A stretch of 64,000 bases of DNA from assembly GCF_963583255.1 (NCBI RefSeq), contig NC_084809.1, positions 7,115,501-7,179,500 of the forward strand, written 5' to 3'. This stretch comes from Pyrus communis (lineage: Eukaryota > Streptophyta > Magnoliopsida > Rosales > Rosaceae). Shown piece after piece: positions 34,072 through 45,583 of the stretch (positions are counted from its first letter, which is position 1; each line of letters starts with the position of its first letter). Below the pieces are notes generated by a model that saw only the letters and a program-made list of their open reading frames with translations, was not told the DNA's origin and did not search any database. Both the position numbers and the translations under genes were made by a program.

Positions 34072-36249
34072 TGTGACATCCCGTCCCGGGATTATTAAAA
34101 CGCACGTGTGAAATTACATATTTGCCCCTAGTTCGTTTCGTTATTCTGTTTGGTGGGTGGTGTGGTGTTGGCATGTGTTGGGCCACACACACACACACAC
34201 ACTGTCCCTATCTCTCTCCCTCTGTCTTCTCCCTGTCACTCTCTCTCTCCCGTGTTCCCATTTCCTTCCTCTTCCTATTGGAATTGTACGGACACACACG
34301 AACACACTCAACCACTTACAGATCGAGGGAACCAAGACCACCCTCGTGCTCGTGGGGCTGAGAGGAGTCCAGTGGTACCATTTTCAGGTAAGGTTGTAGC
34401 CGTTTTCACGTCGATTCGACGAGGTCCGTTTTAGTTACTATTCATGCAAACTTATTCTAACATGTTTTTGGACTTTTGAAGCTTGTAGTTGTGTTTGTGA
34501 GGTCCCAAGGAACCTCGGAGTGTATCGTTGGACGGAAGTGGACGTCAGAATAGCCTGGTTCGAGCTTGGCCGGTTATGGAGTTTTTGGACAGGTATAATC
34601 TTGTAGTTTTAGACCTTAAAACTTGTTTGGACGTGTTCTACTAGTTCTAAGGTTTAATTGGGTGCAAGAAAAGTGAAAAATGGTGGAAAAATGTGCGAGA
34701 AAACCCAAGTTGCAGGTTTTCCCAGTTTCCGGCGCCGGCGACGTCGCCGGAGATTGAACAAAGAAGGTGACGGAATATTCCTGACGCCGTTAACGGAATA
34801 TGTCAGTTTTGACGGAATATTCCTAACGGCGTCAGTTGACGCCGTCAGTGTGCGCCACACGTGCCTGAGCGTGGCCGGCGCGTGGGGGCGCGTGCGGCGG
34901 AGGAAAATTTTTCTAAAAATATGGTTGTGATCCTGAGGTTGTGTAGAGCACGTTGGTATGTTCATTTGTCCATTTTGAGCAATGTATGAGAAGTTATTAC
35001 GAGAAGTTGGTTATGTGCTTTAAAGTTAACGTTTTTATAGTTATTTCGCATATAGGTGACACATACCCCGAGGACGAGCGTTCGCACTCGAGGCAGGGGG
35101 GCTACGACCCTTCCACATACCAGTGAGTGGGCTTTTGTTTTCCGTATATACCTATATACATTTATATTCCCAGAAATTGTTTAAAAAGGGTTATTTATGT
35201 TATGCCATGCACTTTATTATCATCGTTTATGCATCGTTGCATGCATTAGTAGTGGCATGCATATACATATGCATATTGGGTGCTGTGGACGCACAGGTAA
35301 GTGCCAGGTAAGTGGTATTCATATTTACTTTCAGCGGTAGTTTGAGATGCTTAGAGAGCTCATAACCTGCACCCCCGGTGTTAGTGCTCCCGCCCTGAGT
35401 AGGGCACAGTCCTTCACGTGATGTTCACCTCCCGCACCACACGCTCAGTTGGATCCAAGTTAGGTGCACAGTCTTGTCGTACAGACCACTTTAGGTGGTT
35501 CTGACTCTTAGGTGACCCGCGATTATTCGCACAGTCTTCACGTGATCGTAGCACTAGAGCGTATATATATGTTACACCCAGGCCTGTCGTACATACCACT
35601 TTAGGTGGTTCCGACTCGTGGGCAGGTTCAGTTGTTGAGTTTGAGATTTGAGCTCTATATGCAGCCGTACAGGTCACGTTAGGTGACTCCGGCTGCCAGA
35701 TTACATGTTATTGACATACTTTATACCTGAGCACTTGCATTGTATTATGAGATTTCCGACATGGCATATCTTGAGCATGATTGGCATACCCCTGAGCATG
35801 TTTGGCATATCTATACATACGTATATATGTTTATTTTCTGGGAAGTATACAGGTTTTTACGGCGAGGGGTTAGAATGTATTTTGCTAAATGGTTTTCAAA
35901 GTGCTTTGTTTTTGCCCACTCACGCTTTTGTTTTGCGCCCCTCCAGGTTTTAGTCGATTAGCAGTTTCGGTGGTATTCCCAGAGGATTCTCCCGGCTTTC
36001 TGACAGATACTCACCAGCGTAGAGTCATCTTTGGGTGTACTTATGTCGCAACTTTCTTTTGGACTGCTGTAGACCTGCTCTGAAATTGTCTTTCACTTAC
36101 GCTAGTACTTGTTTAGTACTTTGTATGCTAGTTTTTTTTTTTATTATTCGTACTGTTATATTATTACTTTATTGGCTTCCGCACGTGCACATGGCTACGT
36201 CACCTTCGGGTGACGTCCAGCACGCTCCGATCTCGGTCGGGGTGTGTTA
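34072..36249 (+). repeat. 3' LTR of the Gypsy element
   Basis: 2178 bp, nearly identical to the 5' LTR. The terminal CA has become TA (GTGTGTTA), and a 22-bp piece present near 27620-27645 of the 5' LTR is missing at about 34774. Confidence 0.93.
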
Positions 36250-36669
36250 GTTTACAGCAAGAAATGTAAGAACATATCCAAATAAAGATAGAAAAAATGG
36301 GTTTTAGTTAAATGAGCTTACCTAGGTACATCTTGATCTTTTTTATAATTGTCATTACAACCACTTAAGATGTTTTGAACGTGTTTAGAAATAAAAAAAA
36401 TAATATTTAATGAACAACTTATTGGATCATATTATTGTTAGCCTATTGCGAAGTACTAATTATTTGAAAGAAAAAAAAAACTGTACAAAAAAATTAATTA
36501 TTAAAAAAATATTGTTAAAATGACGAAAACACCCCTACCACATTTGATGCATTATTTTGGGTTGCTTTTGAACTTTTTCGTTTTGGGGACATTTTTGTCC
36601 ACTTCTTTTTGGTGAAGCTTGTGACCCCAAAAATACTATTCACTTTAGGCTTGGCTTTATATATATAGA

Positions 36670-37800
36670 TGAAATTGGAATTTGAATGCAAGAGAGCAAA
36701 CGTGTCCTTAACAAACTTAGAAATAAACCACATCTCCATCCCCATTGCAGAAGGAAAGTCCAGAGGAAAAAGTTGCTTAGCTTCCTCAAACCCTTTTACT
36801 CGACTTTGGTTGTGCCATTTGATTATTATTTTTATTTAGGTAAGAAATTAACTTAGCTCCTCAATAGATGAGTTTAAGGAGGAGTTTCTTCTCAACATAC
36901 TTTGTTACTGATTTAAGAAACTTCGCGCATCTAGTGGAAACCGTTCATATTATAAATCACATTATAAAGATTTTATATTTTATTATTATTATTATTATTA
37001 TTACTACTACGACCTTTATAATGTGATTTACAATATGTGATTTCGATTATATGCATGAAGTTTCGTAAATCGGTAACAAAGCATCTTAAGGAAGTACTCC
37101 TTCTCAATCTTAGGGAGTCGAGCTTTCCTCTTTAATGTGATTCAAATGCCATACATAAAACATGTGGATACCACCACAGAAGAAAATTTGAAATTTTAGA
37201 GGATAATAACAATTCTCTGTTAATAGTCTTATTTATCATTTATTCGAGAAAAAATTAATCAAAATCATTTATTACTCTAGCAAATGTCCAACCCCCCCGA
37301 GTAATGTTATTCGTACCATGTTTTTATACTATCTTAGGTGGCATCTGATGTGGACAACCACATCATTTGAAATATTTACAAAACCCAAGGAAAGGAAGGA
37401 AAAAGACTTATCGTATACCATAATTATCATTTAATTAACTAGTTTTTCTTAATTATTAGTTTATTAAATAATGAAGTAATTTAAAAATCTGATTAATTCA
37501 AATAATGTGACTGTACACATCAAATACATTAAAATATAATACAAAAATGATGTGACTCTCTACATCAAACCCCCTCCAAAGCAATCCCAAATGGTTCACC
37601 ACTTTCAAAAGACCTCCCGTTGCCTCTGCTCGACATGGGATTCAATGCACGACGGTACTCGCTTGTTGCTCGGCGATTTGCCGCAGTGAACTAGAGAGTC
37701 AGAGCTCATCGCCCGCCATTTTCTTCATCATCTGCCCCTCCATCAAGGTTAGTCGGTCAGAAGTTGATTTGAACTCTCCAATCAATCCAAGAATTCAACT
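36670..37800. other. Intergenic DNA between Helitron and PPR remnant
   Basis: Apart from the foldback MITE at 36854-37125 there is no recognised feature. Sequence from about 37620 may be the leader of the PPR remnant. Confidence 0.5.
36854..37125. mobile_element. Foldback MITE (family A, copy 1)
   Basis: Two arms of about 120 bp are inverted copies. Both contain CTTTGTTAC(T/C)GATTTA and AAATCACATTATAAAG, around a (TTA)n core at about 36980-37003. The inner arm resembles that of 40497-40878 (TTCATATTATAAATCAC), suggesting one family. No clear target duplication. Confidence 0.75.
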
Positions 37801-37817
37801 CCAGAAAGCCCAATTCG

Positions 37818-38941
37818 ATGAACAAATTCCCAATTCGTCAGTTTTCGAGTTTGCCCAATTCGATTCCGAAAGAACCCACCGTTACAAACCCCACAATTTC
37901 TGGGAAATTGGGGAAGGGGAATCAGAATCCAATTCATATACCCCACAGAATGATCCCTTTACCCAAAGGGCAGGACCTTGATTTGCGTAGAGCTGATGTT
38001 GCTTTGGCGTTCTATAGAGAAATGCGGCGTTGTAGGATTTCGCCAAATGTTTATACTCTTAATATGGTTATGGCTGCTTACCGTAAATTGGGAAAAATTA
38101 GAAAATGCTGTTGAGGTGCTCGAGGAGATGGAGAGCATGGGTTGTAGTCCTTGCGTAGTGTCATACAATACACTGATTGCAGGGCACTGTGATAAGGGCC
38201 TTCTGAGTTCATCTTTGAAGTTCAAAAAACTTGATGGCGAAGAATGGATTGCACCTGACTGTGGTAACTTTTAACACACTTATTGAGGGGTTTTGCAAGG
38301 CAGGAAAACTACAAGAAGAAAATAGAGTTTTTAGTGAGTCAAAGCCGTGAATGTGGCTCCTAATACAGTAACTTACAATAGTTTGATAAACGGATACAGC
38401 TGGGCAGGTAGTAGTGAGATGGGCAGTAGGCTTTTCGAGGAGATGTCAAAGGACCGAGTGAATGCTGATATACTGACTTATAATGCACTGATATTGGGAC
38501 TCTGCAAGGAGGGTAAAACAAAGAAAGCTGCGTATCTGGTTAAAGAACTCGATACAAAGCACTTTGTCCCAAATGCATCAACCCTTTCTGCCCTTATTGT
38601 CGGGCAGTGTGTGCGAAAGGATGCAGATCGTGCCTTTGAGTTATGTAAAAGCATGATAAGAAGCGGTTATCATCCTGATGAGCAAACCTTAAAGTTGCAT
38701 ATATCAAGCTTCTGCAATAACAGGGATTTTAACGGGGGCAATCCAAGTATTGAAGGAAATGTTCGAGAGATGTATTGCTCTTGATTCAGGTATCTTATCT
38801 TATTTATGTCTAGGACTTCGTGGATGTGGGAGAGAAGAATTGGTAAAGTAGTTATGTGGTGAGATGGAAGCTAGACGGCTCATGCCTCAAGGTTGTGATA
38901 TGGTGAAAATTATCTACTCTGGAGTAGAGGGTTTGGACTAA
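37818..38941 (+). pseudogene. Pentatricopeptide repeat (PPR) protein pseudogene
   Basis: PPR proteins bind RNA in mitochondria or plastids. The N-terminal piece (ATG at 37818) looks like an organelle-targeting leader (MNKFPIRQFSSLPNSIP), then jumps directly into PPR units: ADVALAFYREMRRCRISPNV, SYNTLIAGHC, NVAPNTVTYNSLINGYSWAG, NADILTYNALILGLC, PNASTLSALIVGQC and YHPDEQTLKLHISSFC. Frameshifts occur near 38092, 38257, 38338 and 38736, with a stop near 38857-38859. The family-like end (MVKIIYSGVEGLD) closes with TAA at 38939-38941. Only about six units are seen, so internal PPRs between leader and array were probably deleted. Confidence 0.85.
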
Positions 38942-39488
38942 ACATTCTTCTTTTCCAATAACTTGTAAACTTGTTTACTGTTTGTAAGGTCTGCAGTGTT
39001 TCTATTAGACATGTAGATTGTAAAATTAGTTGATCCAGTTTTGCAACCACAATTTATGGTATACATTACAAGGCCATAACTGTTTCCACTTCTCTCTGTT
39101 CTTTTCTCTCTTTTTCCTCCCATCTGTTGCGAAGTCCTGTAAAAAATGGGAACTGTTGAGTTTGTCTGCAGGTTTCACATCTAAGTAATACCCTATCCGA
39201 TACAGATATCTATTTAACAACGACATTCTAAGAAAGGATATTTTTGAGATATTTTTAGTTGTCCGGTCGTAGCCAAACAGTAATATTGAAATGCGCCTAA
39301 GATCAAAATAATAACTTTTTAAACTCTTTAACAGCTTAATGATACTAATCTTGGTTCAACGGTGCCAAATATGCGTACTACCAATCAAACGTTTTCATCA
39401 GCTGTGTAGGTATCGGAATTACAATTTTCATATAACTAGGACCTGCTCGAACCACCTACTTAGATATATCATAAGATTCTCAGTGTGT

Positions 39489-39960
39489 CATGATTCATCT
39501 TCACCAGCTTCAGCAGCAGCTATCTAGGAATCCAACGTGTTTATCAGCTGCTCACTTACTGTTCTAGCCACAGATACCAAGTCGAGAATGATGCTTGGAT
39601 CTAGGCCTGCACCGCCCCGTTTGGTCAACCCGCAGATGCGCCCTTGCCTATTGACGGAAATCGAAACAGCCGAGTTCATTTGTGATTCCTCTTCTGAAGT
39701 GGCATCCACAATATAGTGCTTACCTACCGGAAAAATATATGCACGACTCAGTACAGGGCAAAAAAGCATTTGCAATTCGCTAAGGGGCAGAAGAGATTGT
39801 TAAATTTTGTCACCTTTGTTAAAGTAACTATGACAGGGACCTTAGATGTGTCAAATTGCAGAAATTCCGCTTTGCTTACATCAACCTCTGGCTGCAACAT
39901 TAACTCTTGGGATGCCTGTGTTGTTCAAAGCAGCCTTTGGGAACATCAGTTTCTTTTCCT
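39489..39960 (-). pseudogene. Exosome core subunit RRP42-like 3' gene fragment
   Basis: Minus-strand pieces match the C-terminal part of plant RRP42, a ring subunit of the RNA-degrading exosome. An exon at about 39945-39830 contains ALNNTGIP and EFLQFDTSKVPVIVTLTK and ends in a splice-donor-like AAAG|GTGA. A later exon, about 39725-39489, contains GKHYIVDATSEEESQMNSAV and GLTKRGGAGLDPSIILDLVS. A TAG at 39526-39524 interrupts LDS-IAAAEAGEDE just before the natural end. The acceptor before the last exon appears lost. The 5' exons are absent. Confidence 0.8.
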
Positions 39961-40032
39961 TTCGTTTTTTCACTTTATTTGGAAACAACAATTAAGTGCA
40001 CTTTAACTCTTATAAATTGCCACCGCCTCCTC

Positions 40033-40320
40033 ATCGGGGACGCAGCCGGAAGATCTGCTAACCAACCTCAACAACCTTTGCAACTGGACTGCCATTGTTT
40101 GTGACCGGTGACCGCAATAACAAAACAGTTTCCAAAATAAATCTCTCCAACTTGCAGATCACAGCCACACTAACCCACTTCAACTTCACCCCATTTCTTA
40201 ATCTCACTCAGTTCTACCTCCATCAAAACAGTTTCCGAGAGCCTATACCATCTGCCATTGGCAACCTCTCTAGGCTGACAATCTTCGACTTGGGCAACAA
40301 TTTATATTCGTTAGTGTTTG
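40033..40320 (+). pseudogene. LRR receptor kinase N-terminal fragment
   Basis: The plus strand encodes DLLTNLNNLCNWTAIVCD, an LRR N-terminal cap, then after a frameshift near 40105 reads KTVSKINLSNLQITATLTHF and LNLTQFYLHQNSFREPIPSA. This resembles the first exon of LRR-XII/XI-type receptor kinases rather than the RLP1 family. It is cut off at a T-rich low-complexity tract; kinase and later LRRs are missing. Confidence 0.75.
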
Positions 40321-40496
40321 TTTTTGTTTTTATTTTTTATTTTTATTTTTATTTATTTATTTATTTTTTTAATTCGAGTAAAAGCTAAAAACAGAAAACT
40401 GTATGTAGTTGGAATTCATTTTTCCAACTGGAATCTCTCCCTCCCTCACATCTTCCAATGCAAGATTTTCTCAACAATAGCGAAGAGCAATACTTG

Positions 40497-40878
40497 TTAT
40501 TCAAAGATGAGTAAGAACTTTTACTCAAACTTCTTAATGTTTTAATCATAGAGTTTTGTACTTATGATCAGAACCGTTCATATTATGAATCACACTGTAA
40601 AGATCATCTCTACAAAAAATAATTAAACTAAGGTCGTTTAGTCAATCTATTCTAGCAAATACATATACAGTCTGTAATGCTCTTACCAATACCGTTCATT
40701 TGTTTTTAAATAGTTTGATGACTAAACGATCTTAGTTTTAATTGATTTTTTGTAGAAGCAATCTTTATAGGGTGATTTATAATATGAATGGTTCTGATTA
40801 TAAACATAAAGTTCTATAAATTGACAACGAATAATTTTGAAAAATTTTGAATAGAAGTTCTTACTCATCTTTGAATAA
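40497..40878. mobile_element. Foldback MITE (family A, copy 2)
   Basis: A 382-bp near-palindrome starting TTATTCAAAGATGAGTAAGA on both arms, each arm about 180 bp, with shared TTCATATTAT(G/A)AATCAC and CTAAACGATCTTAG-type motifs. Imperfect 9-bp flanks (CAATACTTG / CAAATATTG) suggest a Mutator-type insertion. Confidence 0.8.
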
Positions 40879-41059
40879 TCAAATATTGTTTAATAACGCA
40901 TGCAGTTCATGTAATCACTTTTGAGATTTTAGACGGTGATGTTAGATCCTTTAACTTTTGGTTTTCCGTATAGGTTGGAATATTACCTATTCTAAAATTG
41001 AGGAAAGATTTGATTGTAGCTTAGCTACAGTCAAATTTTTGCCCCTTGATTTTGCTTTA

Positions 41060-44000
41060 TCTACACACTGCTGCCACCAAATCAGTGTTGTACTGGGGTA
41101 ATTACTAAAAGTTAGGAGGGTAATATTGTCCGTAGGATTGGGTGCCCTAGGCCTGATTTGGGCCTATTTTGGGTTACTGGTTTTGGGCCAGGTGTGGGCT
41201 TCAGAAGTGGGTTGTCCAATGTGTTGGGCTGCGTTGCACAGAAAGAGTCTAAATGACTCTTTTGCCCGCTTCAATCCAGATCCAACGGACAGGATCTGGA
41301 GGCACTTCAGTCATTCTGCTTTTAGGGGTGGTTGCTGTCGATGTCGTCAGAGGCATGGTTCTCAGAGGGGTTGATGGGTTGCAGGTAGAGAGAGGGTTGA
41401 CGGGAGGGGTTCCAGGTGGACAGAGTGGGGTTTGGGTGCGGGATTACAGGGAAGGAAGTTGAGAGGGTGGGTGCCGTCATGATCGATATGGGGGTAAGGT
41501 TCTGGGAGAGGGACGTGTGGTTGCTGCACAGAGAGAGAAGGGGGAGGTATGGTTGGGGGTGTAGGGTTGGTTATTTCCACACCAAAAATCATCATCCTCT
41601 TTTCAGTAAAAGCTGAACAGAGTTCCTCTCTGCAACTCCTCCTCCATTACTGCATTCGAATTTTCGACAATGGTGAGTAATTCAAACGCTTCTTTTGTTC
41701 AATCGTGTTTATTTAATTTAATTTGAATTCTTTCCGATTTTGTTTTCGATGTATGGGTTATGAATGTCCATGTTTCCGGTACTTATATGCAGCTGATTGC
41801 TTTTTATCCATACCGTTTGGCTCAAAGAATGAAAACACGCATTGACCTGAGAAATCTTAAGAGTTGTTTACAAATTAGTAATTAACTTTGCAGTGTGGAT
41901 GGCTGGTGTTTTGTTAAACTCTATACAAAGGCTCTTGATTGTTCCTAATGGTTTTCTCTTGCCTAATAATCGGGTGAACATAAAGGTTTATATGGATTTA
42001 CGTGTTGGTGATGTCATCCGTTTTGGGCTGTGAGTATCTTCTTATCTTAACTCTCACTCTGCAACGCGATTGACCATCTCTTCGATCTCTGTTTCGTTAT
42101 CTCTTCAATCCCTGCTTTGCAATCTTCGTTGTTCACCCTGCCTTCTCATCTCCGTTGGTATTTCCACCAACCAATGAAGTGCCCGGAGTTTGAACAAGAA
42201 ATGCCCAGGAGGCCGCCCAGTGCAAGGTAGCTTTTCTTTTTTTACTTTTCTGGGTGAAATGTCAATGTGGGTTTGACCTAATTACTGCAATTGATAAATT
42301 ATTGGTTTTGGTTGATGGTTTACCTTGCGCTGGGTTTTAGTTGATGGGTTTTTCTTATGGGTTTTGCTTGCATTTGGTTTTGGTTGATGGCAGGTATATT
42401 TAATCTCCGTTGCACACCTCGCCTTCTCATCGCCGTCGCACACCTTACCAGAACTTGAATCAATGGTAACGTATAAATTGTATGGATTTTGCGCCTATTT
42501 TAATCTTCGTTAACGAAATTAGCGTTTAAATTGAATAATTCATACTCTTTTGATATTGGAAATTAGGATCTGATTTCTCAGTCCTATGCTTCTTTGCTGC
42601 ATAAGATGAGTTTGGTTATATTACTCAGAAACGGGATATTTTTTTTTTCCAGTGAGAGAGTGAAAATCCCTAGCCTTTAGATTTTCAAGTATTTTGTCAG
42701 CAATAATAATTTGTTTTTGCAGCTTTATATGTGTGTCTGTCTCCAAATATGAGGATCTCTTAATTTGCTTGTGTAGCTTTTGTAATATGATGATCTCTTA
42801 ATTTTCTTTTGCATATCTTCTTTGCTTCCTCTACTAGCTCTATATGTGATTCTATCTCCAAATAATTATTCCATATTTCCTATTTTTATAGGAACCAAAT
42901 CATTAAATACACATGGAAAATTAAAAGGGTTTTAGTTTTTGGATTGGTTTAAATTTTCTATTGTTATTGGTTGTTTTGCTGTCAAATATTTGATGGGAAG
43001 TTTGAAATGGAGAACTTGGTTGATTGTAGACTCTGATTTACTGGCTTCGAAATGGAGAAGTTATTTCTTGGTTCACTTCCGCAACATAAACCAACTTCTC
43101 AGTTCAGTTCTCGGATATGAGGTTTCTCAGCTACCTCTTTTCTGTAATGAAACATTTGAATGGTACTCACTGGGATATCCCATTAATTAGGTCAGTTTTT
43201 GTGTAATTGGGATTCTTAAATTTGATATTAGGGATTTTAATTTGATTGGGTTTTGGATTGCATTGTACACTGTTTCGGGTATCTTTAGCAAAATAGGATT
43301 TTTTTTTTTGGGGATTCTAAAAGTTTAGTTGAACACTAATATTTTTTTTTGGGTATCTTTAGCTTGTCATTCAGAAGAGATGCTTCATTCATAAAATTGA
43401 AATTTCCCAAATCTTTGTTAATAGTTGTATCCCTTGCAGAAGGATTTAATTTTCTTGGATGTCTACTTTGGAGCTTTAAGTTTTCATGTATCCAGCATTA
43501 CTAGACCAAAAAAAGCGCAGCGTCATGGAGTAATTAGGACTGTTTCTGTTCCTTTTTTTTAATGTTGAAATGACAAGTGGTTTTAAAAAATGGATAATTT
43601 TTTTACTGGATTTAGTTTCTGTGTTTGGCTTGAGAGTAAATTCAGAGAGCTAAAAGGCAGTAAAGTTTGAGTATTTACGTTTAATATTGTTTTGGGTTTG
43701 GATTAATTTTGTTTGTTTGATATTAGAAATTGAGTGATAGGGAATTTGCACTTTTCTCCCTTTTGACTAGTGTCGAACTCATTTCTCATTTTCTGTTTGG
43801 TTTCCAAGAAAATCGAGGGAAAAAAAAAAGATAGAAGATTAATGAATTCACTGAATTGAGTGCTTTAAGTCCATTTATGATTGAAGTTATTCCCTTTGCT
43901 TTCATTTCTGTTTTTGTTCTTTTGGGTTTCGAGCACGTTGAGGATGGTAAAATCAATTATTTTGATTTTGGAAGTCTACTTTGTTTTTCAGCTTTAGTGC

Positions 44001-44839
44001 TTGGGAGAAGCGAATATGTGATTTCATGTATGGTGGTTGTATTTGTCTGTCATTTGAAAGGAATTCAGACAAGAGAGAGAAGGGAGAGGGTAGGTTTGTT
44101 GTCAGTGAGATTGAAGGATGGTCTGATGTATCCTTGCAGGTGAACTATATGCTCGCGCACCCTCATCCAGTGGAACCTATTATCCTAATGATTTAGTGAA
44201 TCCTATTATCCTATTGTTGGAACAATTCAAAGAGTGTTTTAGCCTGTATTTCCTTTCGTTATTGACTCCTAGGGTAGATTTTCCCCCTTACCCAGTTTAC
44301 TGTTGTGCATTTGACCTATAATCATACATTGGAGATATTGGGTGAAAAATTGTAAAAGGATGTTTTGAGAATCATCTGGTGAATAGCTCTTTAATTCTCA
44401 CTTTCTCCTTAGAGTTGTAGTTCTGGGCAGTGTGATGGTGAGATATTTTTAAATTCGTTCCAATTATAATAAAAGGTAGCATACTTTTCTTCCCGTGGTT
44501 CACCTATCTCTTGGTTATTTAAATTCTCATCAGCTCGGTTCACCCATCTCTTGGTTATTTAAATACTTATCAGCTCGGTTCCTGCATCTCTTGGTTATTT
44601 AAATACTTATCAGCTTGGTTCCCTCATCTCTTGGTCATTTAAATTCTTTAGAGATGCCTGTATTGATTTGTGATTTTGTTGGATTTACTCTAGTGAAATG
44701 CGTGTTATCTGCATTGGTGCATTTTAGGGTGTGACTCCGTTCGTACCGTCTTTGTAGTGCATCTTTTTGTGCAAATTATTCATGCATGTTGTGGATAAAG
44801 GTTTTAAAACCCGCAGCGAAGCGCGGGCAATTTTTCTAG
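41060..44839 (+). mobile_element. Helitron-like segment, 3' end clear, 5' end tentative
   Basis: The 3' end shows AAAACCCGCAGCGAAGCGCG hairpin sequence followed by TTTTTCTAG and then T, nearly the same as the end of the Helitron at 24659. The proposed start TCTACACACTGC at 41060 follows an A, but no family match confirms it. Inside are spliced-gene-like scraps such as a leader ending ATG|GTGAGT near 41670 and another ATG|GTAACG near 42463. No helicase was recognised. Confidence 0.55.
44496..44652. repeat. 40-bp tandem repeat, four copies
   Basis: Head-to-tail copies of a block with CATCTCTTGGTTATTTAAAT and TATCAGCTCGGTTC start near 44496, 44536, 44576 and 44616. It lies near the 3' end of the Helitron-like segment. 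Confidence 0.9.
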
Positions 44840-45583
44840 TTATAACCTAAATATAAGCTTTTGTCAAATTCGAACTCAAATATAAGTTTCATATAATACA
44901 CAAGTTATATTGTGGAGCACCAATGTAACAACGAAATATAAATTTTGCCTTCTACAATGCAGGGTTTGAACTTTGAACTTAAAATTCAAATTTGAGTGTA
45001 CAAATTGGAGGAGAAAATGTGAAAACTCAAATCATTTTTCGATCCACTTGTGAGAATATAGGTACGTGAATACGAATTTTAGGATTAATCTGTAGGAGTA
45101 TACATCCATGTTTTATAACCATTTCTCTTTTTAATATGATATTTTCTTGAGGTTGATTGATGTGATTTGTTCAATACCAAATTAGGTTGCTTATTGTGTG
45201 GTTTAGCCAAACTCTTCTTCCTTCTAGTGTAAAATATCAATGTACTAAAAAAAAAAAAAATTGAGTTTGGGTCTAAAAATTGAAGTTGGTCTTATGGAGG
45301 GTTTACACGTGAAAAGTTCCAATAAATTATCCATACTAAAGCTCAATAAGGAAAAAAAAAAAAATATTCCTAAGCACAATGAAAGGACAGAAAAGCCTCT
45401 GTTTCACTATTATTATTCAGTGCTATTTTTTTAGCTGCATAGTAAAATGATCAAAAAGGCCCTGCCTCTTCAATTTGTCCAGAAATTTTTTCTTGTGCGC
45501 GTAACACAAGTGATACATCACATGTTATTATATAAATAGTAGAAAATTTTATTTTTTATGTTATTAATTTTTTAATGCAAGAA
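44840..45583. other. AT-rich spacer, no gene
   Basis: Contains A-rich runs near 45248 and 45350. Nothing recognised as coding or RNA. Confidence 0.5.

Larger units (their letters stand above)
26921..36249 (+). mobile_element. Full-length Ty3/Gypsy retrotransposon, Tekay-like chromovirus
   Basis: The 9329-bp element has LTRs 26921-29117 and 34072-36249, a Met-tRNA primer-binding site, one gag-pol frame with a C-terminal chromodomain, and a polypurine tract. Flanks GTTTT (26916-26920) and GTTTA (36250-36254) are a near-perfect 5-bp target duplication. By eye the LTRs differ at about 30 substitutions in 2.17 kb (about 1.4%) plus a 22-bp indel near 27620-27645, so insertion is fairly recent. It is inserted in a Helitron. 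Confidence 0.95.
24659..36669 (-). mobile_element. Helitron, split by a nested Gypsy element
   Basis: On the minus strand it begins TCTATATATATAAAGCC at 36669 and ends with a hairpin (CCCGCAGCATCGCGCGGG) and then CTAG at 24659. The base before the start is A and the base after the end is T, the standard Helitron insertion between A and T, without target duplication. Subtracting the Gypsy element leaves about 2.7 kb. It carries a fragment like replication protein A and no helicase, so it is non-autonomous. Confidence 0.85.
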
